Source: Streptomyces luteolus (lineage in GTDB: Bacteria > Actinomycetota > Actinomycetes > Streptomycetales > Streptomycetaceae). Taken from it: a stretch of 50,166 nucleotides of DNA. The notes under the pieces are model-generated. The model was not told the origin of the DNA, searched no databases, and saw only the letters and a program-made list of their open reading frames with translations. Positions 1 to 6,933 of the stretch are shown here, one piece after another. How positions within the stretch are numbered: the first letter of the stretch is position 1; each line of letters opens with the position of its first letter. A program made the translations under genes and the position numbers. The stretch is from NCBI RefSeq assembly GCF_029968015.1, contig NZ_JASCIS010000054.1, positions 1 through 50,166 on the forward strand, written 5' to 3'.

Positions 1-366
1 TGTCGCGGGGGCGGGCCTTCCGCCTGCTCCCGTCCGGCTCTGATCAACTCCGTATGGATCATTCGCCGGACGCGTGATCCGTCATCTGCGTGAGATCGCC
101 TCGTACCGAGGTGTGTCATACACGGATTTCCCGGCTCCGTTCCCTTTCTCACCGCGGCCTCCTCCCGCACCGCGCTGACCTGGCGCTTCACCGGCGCGCT
201 CGTTCGGCGGTACGGTCCCGGCGCTGCGGAGTCCTTGATTCCGCTAGTGGCGTCGGCTTCCCGCACCATGAACCTCGTCACACCGACCTTGCCGAATGGG
301 TGGCCAGGACGCCCGGGAGGGGTGATCATGAGAAGTCCAGAGCGCACTTCCCATGAGGAGGCACGG
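1..366. other. Left-edge intergenic stretch, no gene seen
   Basis: No reading frame here looks like a real protein; the open frames are arginine/proline-rich shadows of GC-rich DNA. A short inverted repeat GTGT-N5-ACAC lies near 110-122, and the promoter of the downstream HTH gene is presumably in the right half. Nothing else could be assigned. Confidence 0.5.
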
Positions 367-588
367 GTGGCCGAGACTCTGAAGAAGGGCAGCCGGGTGA
401 CCGGCGCCGCGCGCGACAAGCTCGCGGCAGACCTGAAGAAGAAGTACGACGGCGGTGCGAGCATCCGGGCACTCGCCGAAGAGACGGGCCGTTCCTATGG
501 CTTCGTGCACCGGATGCTCAGCGAATCAGGAGTCACGCTGCGGGGACGCGGCGGAGCGACGCGCGGCAAGAAGGCCGCGTCGGCCTGA
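367..588 (+). CDS. Small helix-turn-helix domain protein
   Basis: 73-residue basic protein. The middle (residues about 18-55, KKYDGGASIRALAEETGRSY then GFVHRMLSESGV) reads as one helix-turn-helix of the resolvase/MarR-like DNA-binding type, and the tail (RGRGGATRGKK) is basic. It is probably a small DNA-binding protein; target unknown. The GTG start is chosen because GAGGAGG at 355-361 sits five bases before it. An upstream in-frame ATG at 329 would add 13 residues (MRSPERTSHEEAR) but has no comparable ribosome site. It resembles a small HTH protein widely conserved in Streptomyces. Function is inferred from the motif only. Confidence 0.8.
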   Translation: MAETLKKGSRVTGAARDKLAADLKKKYDGGASIRALAEETGRSYGFVHRMLSESGVTLRGRGGATRGKKAASA

Positions 589-618
589 GAGCGGGCGGCT
601 CACCGGCTTCGATGGTGG

Positions 619-650
619 CCACCCGGTCGGTCCGCTGATCGGCCGGGTGG
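619..650 (+). terminator. Hairpin terminator after the small HTH gene
   Basis: CCACCCGG (619-626) pairs with CCGGGTGG (643-650), a perfect 8-bp stem 31 bases after the stop codon. There is no T-run, as is usual for Streptomyces terminators. Confidence 0.5.
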
Positions 651-750
651 TTACTGTGCAGTCACTTAACTGACAGGCGTACGCGCGGGACGTCCGCGTC
701 CGACGGGTCCGGCTGCCAGCTGTCGACTGCTGTCCCATCGGAGGCACCCC

Positions 751-1572
751 ATGGCTTCGCCCGAACCCCAGCACGCAGCCGAGTCCGACGCGACCGAGGT
801 GTTCGCCAAGGACGGCGTGCGTCTCGCCGTCGACGGCGAGACCGCGACGGTCACCCTCACCAACCCGGCCAAGCGCAACGCTCAGAGTCCCGCGCTGTGG
901 CGGGCGTTGGCGGAGGCCGGGCGCGCGCTGCCCGGCAGCGTGCGGGTGGTGGTGCTCAGCGGTGAGGGCAAGTCGTTCTCCGCCGGGCTCGACCGGCAGG
1001 CGTTCACGCCCGAGGGCTTCGACGGCGAGCCGTCCTTCCTGGACATGGCGCGCGGGAACGACGCGGAACTCGACGCTGTCATCGCCGAGTACCAGGAGGC
1101 GTTCACCTGGTGGCGGCGGAGCGATGTCATCACCATCGCCGCCGTCCAGGGCCACGCGATCGGCGCGGGCTTCCAGCTCGCCCTCGCCTGTGACCTGCGG
1201 ATCGCCGCCGACGACGTGCAGTTCGCCATGCGCGAGACCAGCCTCGGCCTCGTGCCCGACCTCACCGGCACGCACCCTCTGGTCTCCCTCGTCGGGTACG
1301 CCCGCGCCCTGGAGATCTGCGCCACCGGGCGCTTCGTCCACGCCGAGGAGGCCGAGCGCACCGGCCTCGCCAACCTGGTGGTCCCCGGCGCCGAACTCGC
1401 CGCCGCAGCCCAGGACTTGGCGGGCGCGCTGCTCGCGGCACCCCGCGACGCCGTCATCGAGACCAAGGCTCTGCTCCAGGGCGCGGTCCACCGCACGTAC
1501 GAGGACCAGGTTGTCGCCGAGCGGGCGGCGCAGGGGCGCCGGCTGCGGGATCTGGCGGGGCTCGGGGAGTAG
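751..1572 (+). CDS. Enoyl-CoA hydratase/isomerase (crotonase) family protein
   Basis: 273 residues, normal length for the crotonase fold. The N-terminal substrate-binding and oxyanion-hole pieces are present: SFSAGLD at about 75-81 and GHAIGAG at 134-140, followed by the hallmark LACDLRIA. The family acts on acyl-CoA thioesters (hydration, isomerisation, hydrolysis). Of the two catalytic glutamates of a classical enoyl-CoA hydratase, the first is replaced by Gln142 and the second is kept as Glu162, so simple hydratase activity is doubtful and an isomerase or related reaction is possible. GGAGG at 740-744 precedes the ATG by six bases. It is monocistronic, followed by a dispersed repeat and a convergent gene. 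Confidence 0.85.
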   Translation: MASPEPQHAAESDATEVFAKDGVRLAVDGETATVTLTNPAKRNAQSPALWRALAEAGRALPGSVRVVVLSGEGKSFSAGLDRQAFTPEGFDGEPSFLDMARGNDAELDAVIAEYQEAFTWWRRSDVITIAAVQGHAIGAGFQLALACDLRIAADDVQFAMRETSLGLVPDLTGTHPLVSLVGYARALEICATGRFVHAEEAERTGLANLVVPGAELAAAAQDLAGALLAAPRDAVIETKALLQGAVHRTYEDQVVAERAAQGRRLRDLAGLGE

Positions 1573-1593
1573 CGCCCGTCCGGGCGGGTCTCC

Positions 1594-1700
1594 TCAATCT
1601 CCCCCAGCTACCGCTGGGAGGTGCCCCCAGAGGGGCTCAAAATTGAGCCCCTCCGGCGATTGAGGAGATTCGGGAAGGGGCGGGGAGGGGAGGGGAAAGA
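1594..1700. repeat. Dispersed Streptomyces-type intergenic repeat (short form)
   Basis: The stretch contains CTCCCCCAGC...GGGAGGTGCCCCCAGAG, a GGGGCTCAAAATTGAGCCCC palindrome (1634-1653) and CCTCCGGCGATTGAGGAG followed by TTCGGGAAGGGGCGGGG. All of these blocks recur, rearranged and partly inverted, in the larger element at 4942-5229. It lies between convergent genes, so its hairpins may also act as a two-way terminator. No coding capacity or transposase is visible. Confidence 0.6.
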
Positions 1701-1706
1701 AGCGCC

Positions 1707-2372
1707 TCAAGCCAGCGCCACCACGACCACCGCCACCGGCTGAGCTGCCGCCGACCTCGCTGCGCGGGCGACGTGCAGGACCTGATGCTCCGCAGCCACC
1801 ACCAGCTCGAACCGCAGATGCGGTGAGCGCAGGACCCGTACGTCCACCACGCCCGGGACCGCCCGTACCGCAGTCGTCGTCGCATCCTCGTCCCGCGCGG
1901 GTGCGATGGTCGGAGGGGCTTCCACGGCAGCGGGCGGCGGCGCCGCGTCCAGGAGTTCCGTGACCTGCAGGTCCACCTCCGCCACCACCAGGCCGAGCCG
2001 CTCCACCGCTGCCGCGGTCAGTGCCGCCCGCACCCGCGCCGCCGTCGACGGCAGCGGCACGTCCGCCGTGACCGCCAGCTCCGCGGCGATGCGCAGCGGG
2101 CCCGGCGGCAGGGCGCTCGGTGGCGCCGGTACGGCCGGATCGCCCGCCGCGTCCGGCTCGGCGAGCGCGAGGCGCAGCTTGTCGATCCGTACGCCCGCGA
2201 CCGAGGCGCCCGCCGGCCGCAGCACCTGGACCGCCGCGCGCTCCGCGATCCACGCGCCGTCCGCCGCCTCGCCCAGGGGCAGCAGCCGCCCGAGGCGGAG
2301 CTGTTCCCGTACCGCGCGCATGCGCGAGGCCGCCCTGTGCGCCTCGTCGTCCGTCGACCGGTCAGCCGTCAT
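1707..2372 (-). CDS. Conserved protein with two Asp23-like segments, divergent from the Asp23/AmaP cluster
   Basis: 221 residues, alanine-rich, no signal peptide or clear membrane segment. Two stretches look like Asp23/Gls24 core pieces: around residues 110-140 (VRAALTAAAVERLGLVVAEV, compare VRENVITAVERMTGLEVVEV in the neighbouring Asp23 protein) and the C-terminus (VRAVPGVVDVRVLRSPH onward). I recall it as a Streptomyces family sometimes annotated as nucleopolyhedrovirus P10 family, which I read as a misleading name. It is transcribed away from the Asp23 operon across a short gap, so shared control is plausible. Another ATG at 2390 would add six residues; neither start has a strong ribosome site. 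Confidence 0.65.
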   Translation of the reverse strand: MTADRSTDDEAHRAASRMRAVREQLRLGRLLPLGEAADGAWIAERAAVQVLRPAGASVAGVRIDKLRLALAEPDAAGDPAVPAPPSALPPGPLRIAAELAVTADVPLPSTAARVRAALTAAAVERLGLVVAEVDLQVTELLDAAPPPAAVEAPPTIAPARDEDATTTAVRAVPGVVDVRVLRSPHLRFELVVAAEHQVLHVARAARSAAAQPVAVVVVALA

Positions 2373-2470
2373 TGCACCAGCCTGCCGCATCCCCTGGCGC
2401 GAAGTTGGTCAACCCAGCCTAATGTGGGCAAAAGGAGCGCATCACCCCTCCTTCGAATGGGACAGAAGCG

Positions 2471-2941
2471 ATGACCGACACCGAAGAGCGAGGCAAGCCG
2501 GGGGCCGTGCGGGCGACGGAGAGCTCAGCCCAGTCAAAACGCGGCGGAGGTGACCCCGGCAGCCGGGGGCGTACCACCATCGCCGACGGCGTGGTCGAGA
2601 AGATCGCCGGGCTCGCCGCCCGGGAAGTGCCCGGCGTGCACGCCATGGGCACCGGGATCTCCCGCACCTTCGGCGCCGTACGGGACAGGGTCCCCGGCGG
2701 CGCAGCGGCCGTCACCCGCGGGGTGAAAGCCGAGGTCGGGGAGGTGCAGGCGGCACTCGACCTGGACATCGTCGTGGAGTACGGCCTGCCCATCGCCGAG
2801 GTCGCCCGTGGCGTACGGGAGAACGTGATCACCGCCGTGGAGCGGATGACGGGCCTTGAGGTCGTGGAGGTGAACATCGCCGTCGGCGACGTGAAGCTGC
2901 CCGACGAGGAAGAGGCCGAGCCGGAGTCCCGGATCCAATGA
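2471..2941 (+). CDS. Asp23/Gls24 family envelope stress response protein
   Basis: 156 residues. A polar, low-complexity N-terminus (about 1-38) is followed by one complete Asp23 domain (about 40-145): a TTIADGVVEKIAGLAAREVPGV-type entry, a central alternating hydrophobic strand (ALDLDIVVEYG) and the closing helix-strand VRENVITAVERMTGLEVVEV. In Firmicutes, Asp23 is anchored at the membrane by AmaP and supports cell-envelope homeostasis. Here the AmaP homologue is four genes downstream in the same operon. The stop codon overlaps the ATG of the next short ORF (ATGA), indicating translational coupling. Confidence 0.88.
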   Translation: MTDTEERGKPGAVRATESSAQSKRGGGDPGSRGRTTIADGVVEKIAGLAAREVPGVHAMGTGISRTFGAVRDRVPGGAAAVTRGVKAEVGEVQAALDLDIVVEYGLPIAEVARGVRENVITAVERMTGLEVVEVNIAVGDVKLPDEEEAEPESRIQ

Positions 2942-3012
2942 CCGGTGATCCAATGACCGGAGATCCAATGAGCGGTGATCAGATGACCGGCGATGCGATG
3001 ACCGGCGATGCG
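2938..3012 (+). repeat. 15-bp tandem repeat, five copies
   Basis: Unit ATGACCGGNGATSCR repeated five times with few changes, beginning on the start/stop overlap of the upstream gene. The period is a multiple of three and the frame remains open through it. Confidence 0.9.
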
Positions 3013-3063
3013 ATGACCACCGTGCCGACCGGTCCGGTCGGTGGGGCGAGGAGAGTGCGATGA
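2938..3063 (+). CDS. Candidate 41-residue repeat ORF bridging the operon gap
   Basis: A short open frame starts on the ATGA that ends the Asp23 gene and stops on the ATGA that starts the next gene. Its first 25 codons are five 15-base repeats read as the pentapeptides MTGDP, MTGDP, MSGDQ, MTGDA, MTGDA, followed by a short basic tail ending in ARRVR. The 15-base unit keeps the frame and every unit carries its own ATG. It could be a real coupled mini-gene, or a repeat that keeps ribosomes engaged between genes. There is no known family. Confidence 0.35.
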   Translation: MTGDPMTGDPMSGDQMTGDAMTGDAMTTVPTGPVGGARRVR

Positions 3064-3260
3064 GCATGGCGTTGGTCGGCCTCCTGGCCGGCATGGGACT
3101 TGGCTTCGCCGCGTACTTCGGCGGCTTCGGCGCGTTCCTCCTGGTGGCCGCGCTCGGCGCGGTCGGTTTCCTGGTGGGCCGGTTCGCCGACGGTGACCTG
3201 GAGGCCGGTGACTTCTTCCGCGGCCGGGGCGAGGCGCGCGGCGAGCGGCGGCGCTGGTGA
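3060..3260 (+). CDS. Small membrane protein of the Asp23/AmaP operon (DUF2273-like)
   Basis: 66 residues: one long hydrophobic, glycine-rich stretch (about residues 3-42, MALVGLLAGMGLGFAAYFGG onward) that could form two short membrane segments, then an acidic turn and a basic tail. A small hydrophobic protein in this position between two Asp23 genes is typical of the cluster and comparable to DUF2273 proteins. GAGGAG just before the ATG supports the start. Its end overlaps the next GTG start by four bases. Confidence 0.75.
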   Translation: MSMALVGLLAGMGLGFAAYFGGFGAFLLVAALGAVGFLVGRFADGDLEAGDFFRGRGEARGERRRW

Positions 3261-3607
3261 CGGTCGCGGCGATCGAACCAGGCGAGCGCGGGGCGACCCG
3301 GATCGCCGACCGGGTCGTCGCGAAGATCGCCGCCCGCGCGGCCCGCGAGGCGCTGCGCACCGGCGTGCCCGAGGACGGGGACGCACCCAGCGCCGCGGTC
3401 ACCGTGCACCGCGGCAGCGCCCACGTCCGGGTCACTCTCGACCTCGACTACCCCTGCGACATCGGCGCCCAGTGCGGCGCCGTGCGTCGTCAAGTCACCG
3501 AGCGGGTAGAGACGTTGGCGGGGATGACGGTGCCCGAGGTGAGTGTCCAGGTGGAGCGGCTGCACTCGGCGCGCTCCCGGGCCGCGGCGCAGGGGAGGAC
3601 ACGATGA
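3257..3607 (+). CDS. Second Asp23/Gls24 family protein (short)
   Basis: 116 residues covering essentially one Asp23 domain with almost no extra N-terminus: GATRIADRVVAKIAARAARE entry, strand RVTLDLDYPCDIG, and closing helix-strand RQVTERVETLAGMTVPEVSV. Two Asp23 paralogues in one operon suggest a heteromeric complex at the membrane. GTG start in a GTGA overlap with the upstream gene; its own stop overlaps the next ATG (ATGA). Confidence 0.85.
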   Translation: MTVAAIEPGERGATRIADRVVAKIAARAAREALRTGVPEDGDAPSAAVTVHRGSAHVRVTLDLDYPCDIGAQCGAVRRQVTERVETLAGMTVPEVSVQVERLHSARSRAAAQGRTR

Positions 3608-4344
3608 GCGGCCCTGACGACAGCACGGACGGCACGGACGGCACACACGGCACACACGGCACGGACAGTACGGGCAGTACGGACAGCGCCGACGGCGGTA
3701 CCCGCCCGGTCCTGGAGAAGCGTCCGAAGAACCCGGACGGGCTCGACCAGTCGGCGTCCGCCGCCTCGTACACCCCCGTCCTGACCCCGCCGGAGGGCGG
3801 CGAGCACCGGCGCAGATGGTCGGTGCGCCGCTGGCCGTCCGTCGTCGTCGGCCTGCTCGGCCTCGGCGCGGCCGGGCTGCTGCTGTACGACGTGGCCGCG
3901 GTGCGGGCCGACCGGCCCGCGATGCGCTGGCGGCACGTTCTCGGCGAGCAGCTGGACGAGCGCCCCCTCGACGACCTGTGGACGCTGATCGGCGCGGGCG
4001 CCGCGGCCCTGCTCGGCCTCTGGCTCCTGCTGCTCGCCCTCACCCCCGGCCACCGCTCGACCCTCGCGATGGACAGCGGTCAGGAGGACGTCCACGCCTG
4101 GCTCGACGCGGAGGCCGCCGCCCTGGTGCTGCGTGACCGCGCGATGGAGGTGCCGGGCGTGCGCTCGGTCCGCGTGCGGGTGCGGCGCGCCAGGGTCGAT
4201 GTGCGCGCGGTCGCCCACTTCCGTGAACTCGACGACGTACGGGCCGACTTGGACACCGTGCTCGGCGACGGCATCGCCGCGCTCGGCCTGTCCCGCGCGC
4301 CGGGCCTGCGCGTGCGCGTCGACCGGCCGGGAAAGCGGGGCTGA
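3604..4344 (+). CDS. DUF6286 domain-containing membrane protein
   Basis: 246 residues. The N-terminus (1-40) is a Ser/Thr/Asp/Gly low-complexity stretch encoded by near-repeats (GTDGTHGTHGTDSTGSTDS). Two membrane segments follow, about 80-102 and 133-155, separated by an extracytoplasmic loop, then a C-terminal domain (from about 170) ending in a basic R-V-R-V pattern like an Asp23/AmaP-type cytoplasmic domain. AGGGGAGG precedes the ATG. Position between Asp23 and AmaP suggests a membrane partner of the Asp23 proteins. I recall the family as DUF6286; its biochemical role is unknown. Confidence 0.8.
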   Translation: MSGPDDSTDGTDGTHGTHGTDSTGSTDSADGGTRPVLEKRPKNPDGLDQSASAASYTPVLTPPEGGEHRRRWSVRRWPSVVVGLLGLGAAGLLLYDVAAVRADRPAMRWRHVLGEQLDERPLDDLWTLIGAGAAALLGLWLLLLALTPGHRSTLAMDSGQEDVHAWLDAEAAALVLRDRAMEVPGVRSVRVRVRRARVDVRAVAHFRELDDVRADLDTVLGDGIAALGLSRAPGLRVRVDRPGKRG

Positions 4345-4347
4345 ACG

Positions 4348-4926
4348 ATGCTGCGGACCGTCAACCGCGTCCTGCTCGCCCTGGTGAGCCTGATCCTGCT
4401 GCTGCTCGGCGGGACGGTCCTGGCCACGGGGCTCGGTGCGCCGATGCCGTCGTGGTGGGTGTACGACGGCCGGGACGACGTCCTGCTGAGCGACGCCGAC
4501 CGGGCCAGGTGGCGGGACGAGTCGTGGTTCTGGCCCGTCGTGATCGCGGTGCTCGCCGTCCTCGTGCTGCTCGCGCTGTGGTGGCTGGTGGCCCAGACGC
4601 GGCGCGGCCGGCTTGCCGAGGTGCTGGTCGACAGCGGCGACGGCGAGGGCGCACTGCTGCGCGGCCGGGCCCTGGAGGACGTGCTCGCCCGCGAGACGGA
4701 GGTGCTCGACGGGGTGGAGCAGGTCCGCGTACGCCTCAAGGGGCGCCGCTCGACCCCGCACGCCGGGGTCCGCATGCTGCTCGCCCCGCACGCCGAACCG
4801 TCCGTGGCGCTGCGCCTGCTCACCGCGGACTCCCTGGCCCAGGCCCGTACGTCGACGGGCCTCGACCGCCTGCCTGCGGAGGTTCGGATGCGGGGGGTCA
4901 AGCACCGGGCGAGGCGGGTCAGTTAG
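4348..4926 (+). CDS. amaP: Alkaline shock response membrane anchor protein AmaP
   Basis: 192 residues with the AmaP plan: an N-terminal membrane helix (about 8-30, VLLALVSLILLLLGGTVLA), a short external loop, a second membrane helix (about 58-80, VVIAVLAVLVLLALWWLV) and a cytoplasmic C-terminal domain that would bind Asp23. Last gene of the plus-strand operon, three bases after the DUF6286 gene. Immediately downstream lies the large dispersed repeat. The family is known as the membrane anchor of Asp23 in Staphylococcus; the same role here is inferred. Confidence 0.85.
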   Translation: MLRTVNRVLLALVSLILLLLGGTVLATGLGAPMPSWWVYDGRDDVLLSDADRARWRDESWFWPVVIAVLAVLVLLALWWLVAQTRRGRLAEVLVDSGDGEGALLRGRALEDVLARETEVLDGVEQVRVRLKGRRSTPHAGVRMLLAPHAEPSVALRLLTADSLAQARTSTGLDRLPAEVRMRGVKHRARRVS

Positions 4927-4941
4927 GGGGTTTGAGCCCCT

Positions 4942-5229
4942 CCCCGCCCCTTCCCGAAAGCTTGCAGCAGCTGCGGGGCCGCGCCCCGGACCCCTGGCTT
5001 CGTCTTTCGGCTGCCGCGCCATCGTGGCTGGTCGCGCAGTTCCCCGCGCCCCTTGAAAGCCCGCCCCTCCCCACGCACAATTCAGCCCCTCCGGCGTTTG
5101 AGATGGGGGTCCCCCCTGCTCTGGGGGCACCTCCCGGCCGAAGGCTGGGGGAGAAGCCGAGAGCTTGAGGGAGGGGGTCCGGGGGCGGAGCCCCCGAAGC
5201 TGCTGCAAGCTTTCGGGAAGGGGCGGGGT
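4942..5229. repeat. Large dispersed intergenic element with terminal inverted repeats
   Basis: About 290 bp. The ends are near-perfect 30-base inverted repeats (left CCCCGCCCCTTCCCGAAAGC then TTGCAGCAGCT from about 4943; right arm about 5199-5229). Each arm continues into a small hairpin: GGGGCCGCGCCCC on the left, GGGGGCGGAGCCCCC on the right. The interior holds CAATTCAGCCCCTCCGGCGTTTGAG and TGGGGGAG blocks shared with 1594-1700. It has no ORF or transposase. It separates convergent genes and may act as a bidirectional terminator. Elements of this look are scattered through Streptomyces genomes. Confidence 0.7.
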
Positions 5230-5248
5230 GGGGAACAAAACCCCGGCC

Positions 5249-6004
5249 TCAGAACCCCCGCAGCGCGCCCCCGTCCACCGGCACCATCACGCCCGTCACG
5301 TACGACGCCGCAGGCGACAGCAGGAACGCCGTCGTACGGCCGAACTCCTCCGGGGTGCCGTACCGGCCGAGCGGGATCTTCGACTCGTTCGCGGCGCGGG
5401 CCGCCTCCGGGTCCGGGGAGAGGCCGTCGAGCTGCTTCATCCGGTCCGTGGCGATGCGCCCGGGCAGGACGCCGACGACGCGGACGCCGCGCGGGCCGAC
5501 CTCGTCCGCGAGGGACTTGGCGAAACCGGCGAGGCCGGGGCGCAGGCCGTTGGAGATGGTGAGGCCCGCGATCGGCTCGTACACCGAACCGGAGAGCACG
5601 AAGCCGATGACGCCGCCGTCGGAGAGCTCCGCGGCGGCCGTGCGGGCGAGCCGGACCGCGCCGAGGAAGACCGACTCGAAGGCCGACTGCCACTGCTCGT
5701 CGGTGTTGCTCGCGGCGGTGCCGGGGGCCGGGCCGCCGACGCTGATGAGGACGCCGTCGAAGCGGCCGAAGCGCTCGCGGGCGGTGCCGATGAGGCGGGC
5801 GGCGGCGGCCGGGTCGGCGTTGTCGGCGGCCAGGCCGACCGCGTTCTCGCCGAGCGCGGCGGCGGCCTCGGCGACCGACTTCTCCTCCCGTCCGGTGACG
5901 ACGACCTTCGCGCCGTCCGCGACCAGGGCCCGCGCCGTGGCGTGGCCGAGCCCTCGGGTGGCGCCGGTGACTACGTAGACACGGTCCTTCAGTCCAAGAT
6001 CCAT
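5249..6004 (-). CDS. SDR-family oxidoreductase, atypical active site
   Basis: 251 residues, standard short-chain dehydrogenase length. Nucleotide-binding TGATRGLG at 13-20, a Rossmann-type strand pattern, and a C-terminal ASYVTGVMVPVDGG block typical of the family. The usual Tyr-x-x-x-Lys motif is not seen: after Ser140 the corresponding stretch reads TISNGLRPG (149-157), with Ser/Asn where Tyr is expected and Arg155 where Lys is expected. It may be a divergent SDR subgroup with a different proton relay. Converges on the AmaP operon across the repeat element. Confidence 0.85.
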   Translation of the reverse strand: MDLGLKDRVYVVTGATRGLGHATARALVADGAKVVVTGREEKSVAEAAAALGENAVGLAADNADPAAAARLIGTARERFGRFDGVLISVGGPAPGTAASNTDEQWQSAFESVFLGAVRLARTAAAELSDGGVIGFVLSGSVYEPIAGLTISNGLRPGLAGFAKSLADEVGPRGVRVVGVLPGRIATDRMKQLDGLSPDPEAARAANESKIPLGRYGTPEEFGRTTAFLLSPAASYVTGVMVPVDGGALRGF

Positions 6005-6058
6005 GGCCCTATCCTGCCGGGTCTGCGGCGGCGGGGGCGAGGCCGGTCCACGAAGCGG

Positions 6059-6847
6059 TCACGCGGGCGCGGGCACGTCCTCCGCGGCCGGAGCCTCCGC
6101 CGCGCTCTCCCGGTCGCGGCGCTCGCGGCGGACCATGATCCACCAGCCGACGGGCACGCCCGCGGCGAACAGCCACCACTGGATCGCGTACGCCATGTGC
6201 GGGCCGATCGAGTCGTGGTCGGGGGAGCCGATCAGCTCGGGGGAGCCGTCCTTCGGCTCGGGCGTGGCCAGTTCGACGTATCCGCCGAGGACCTGCTTGC
6301 CGAGGGACCGGGACTGGTCCTCGCTGTCGATCAGCATGGTCTGGCGCGGCGGCAGCCCCTTGAGGTCCTTGATGCCGCTGCCGTCGGTGGTCTCGTCGGC
6401 CATCAGGCGGCCGGTGACGGTGACTTCGCCGGCGGGCGGCGCGGGCACCTTCGGGAACGTCGTCTGGTCGGCGGCCGAGGGCACCCAGCCGCGGTTGACG
6501 AGCAGCACCTTGCCGTCGCGCAGTTCGAGCGGCGTCAGTACGTGGAAGCCGACCCGCTCGTCGGCGTTGGTGCGGCGGCGTACGACGACCTCGTGCTCGG
6601 TGTCGAAGGTGCCGGTGGCCGTGACCTGCCGCCAGTAGTCCTTGCGCGGGACGGTGTGGCCCGGAGACGTGAGGTCCTCGACGGGGGCGGGGTCGGCCGC
6701 CAGGTTGTCCGCGATCAGGGTGTTCTGCGCGACCCGGTGCTGGTGCCGGTGGAACTGCCAGAAGCCCAGCTCGATCATCACAGGGATGAGGACAAGGGCG
6801 AGGAGGGTGAGCAGGACCCACTGCCGGGACAACAGGAAGCGGTACAC
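6059..6847 (-). CDS. SURF1 family protein (cytochrome oxidase assembly factor)
   Basis: 262 residues with the SURF1 plan: N-terminal membrane helix (about 5-27, RQWVLLTLLALVLIPVMIEL) followed by GFWQFHRHQHR, a large extracytoplasmic domain containing LLVNRGWVP, and a C-terminal membrane helix (about 225-248, HMAYAIQWWLFAAGVPVGWW). SURF1 helps insert haem into cytochrome c oxidase subunit I. The GTG start at 6847 gives MYRFLLSRQW, the usual Streptomyces N-terminus. The C-terminal tail is Glu/Ala/Pro-rich. Confidence 0.9.
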   Translation of the reverse strand: MYRFLLSRQWVLLTLLALVLIPVMIELGFWQFHRHQHRVAQNTLIADNLAADPAPVEDLTSPGHTVPRKDYWRQVTATGTFDTEHEVVVRRRTNADERVGFHVLTPLELRDGKVLLVNRGWVPSAADQTTFPKVPAPPAGEVTVTGRLMADETTDGSGIKDLKGLPPRQTMLIDSEDQSRSLGKQVLGGYVELATPEPKDGSPELIGSPDHDSIGPHMAYAIQWWLFAAGVPVGWWIMVRRERRDRESAAEAPAAEDVPAPA

Positions 6848-6873
6848 GACGTCGACGGTACCCCGCACACGAC

Positions 6874-6905
6874 GGCCCCCGGCGGGTGGGGTCCCGCCGG
6901 GGGCC
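6874..6905 (-). terminator. Strong hairpin between the Cys-rich gene and surf1
   Basis: Perfect 13-bp stem: GGCCCCCGGCGGG (6874-6886), six-base loop, CCCGCCGGGGGCC (6893-6905), placed 28 bases after the minus-strand gene that ends at 6934. Confidence 0.75.
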
Positions 6906-6933
6906 TCAGGCCCTGCCTGCGCTGAGCCACTGT

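Noticed and set aside
4942..5229. Insertion sequence
   Set aside because: Terminal inverted repeats are present but there is no transposase frame; treated as a non-coding dispersed repeat.
3490..5238. 582-residue minus-strand frame over the Asp23/AmaP operon
   Set aside because: It has low-complexity content and runs across known plus-strand genes and the intergenic repeat.
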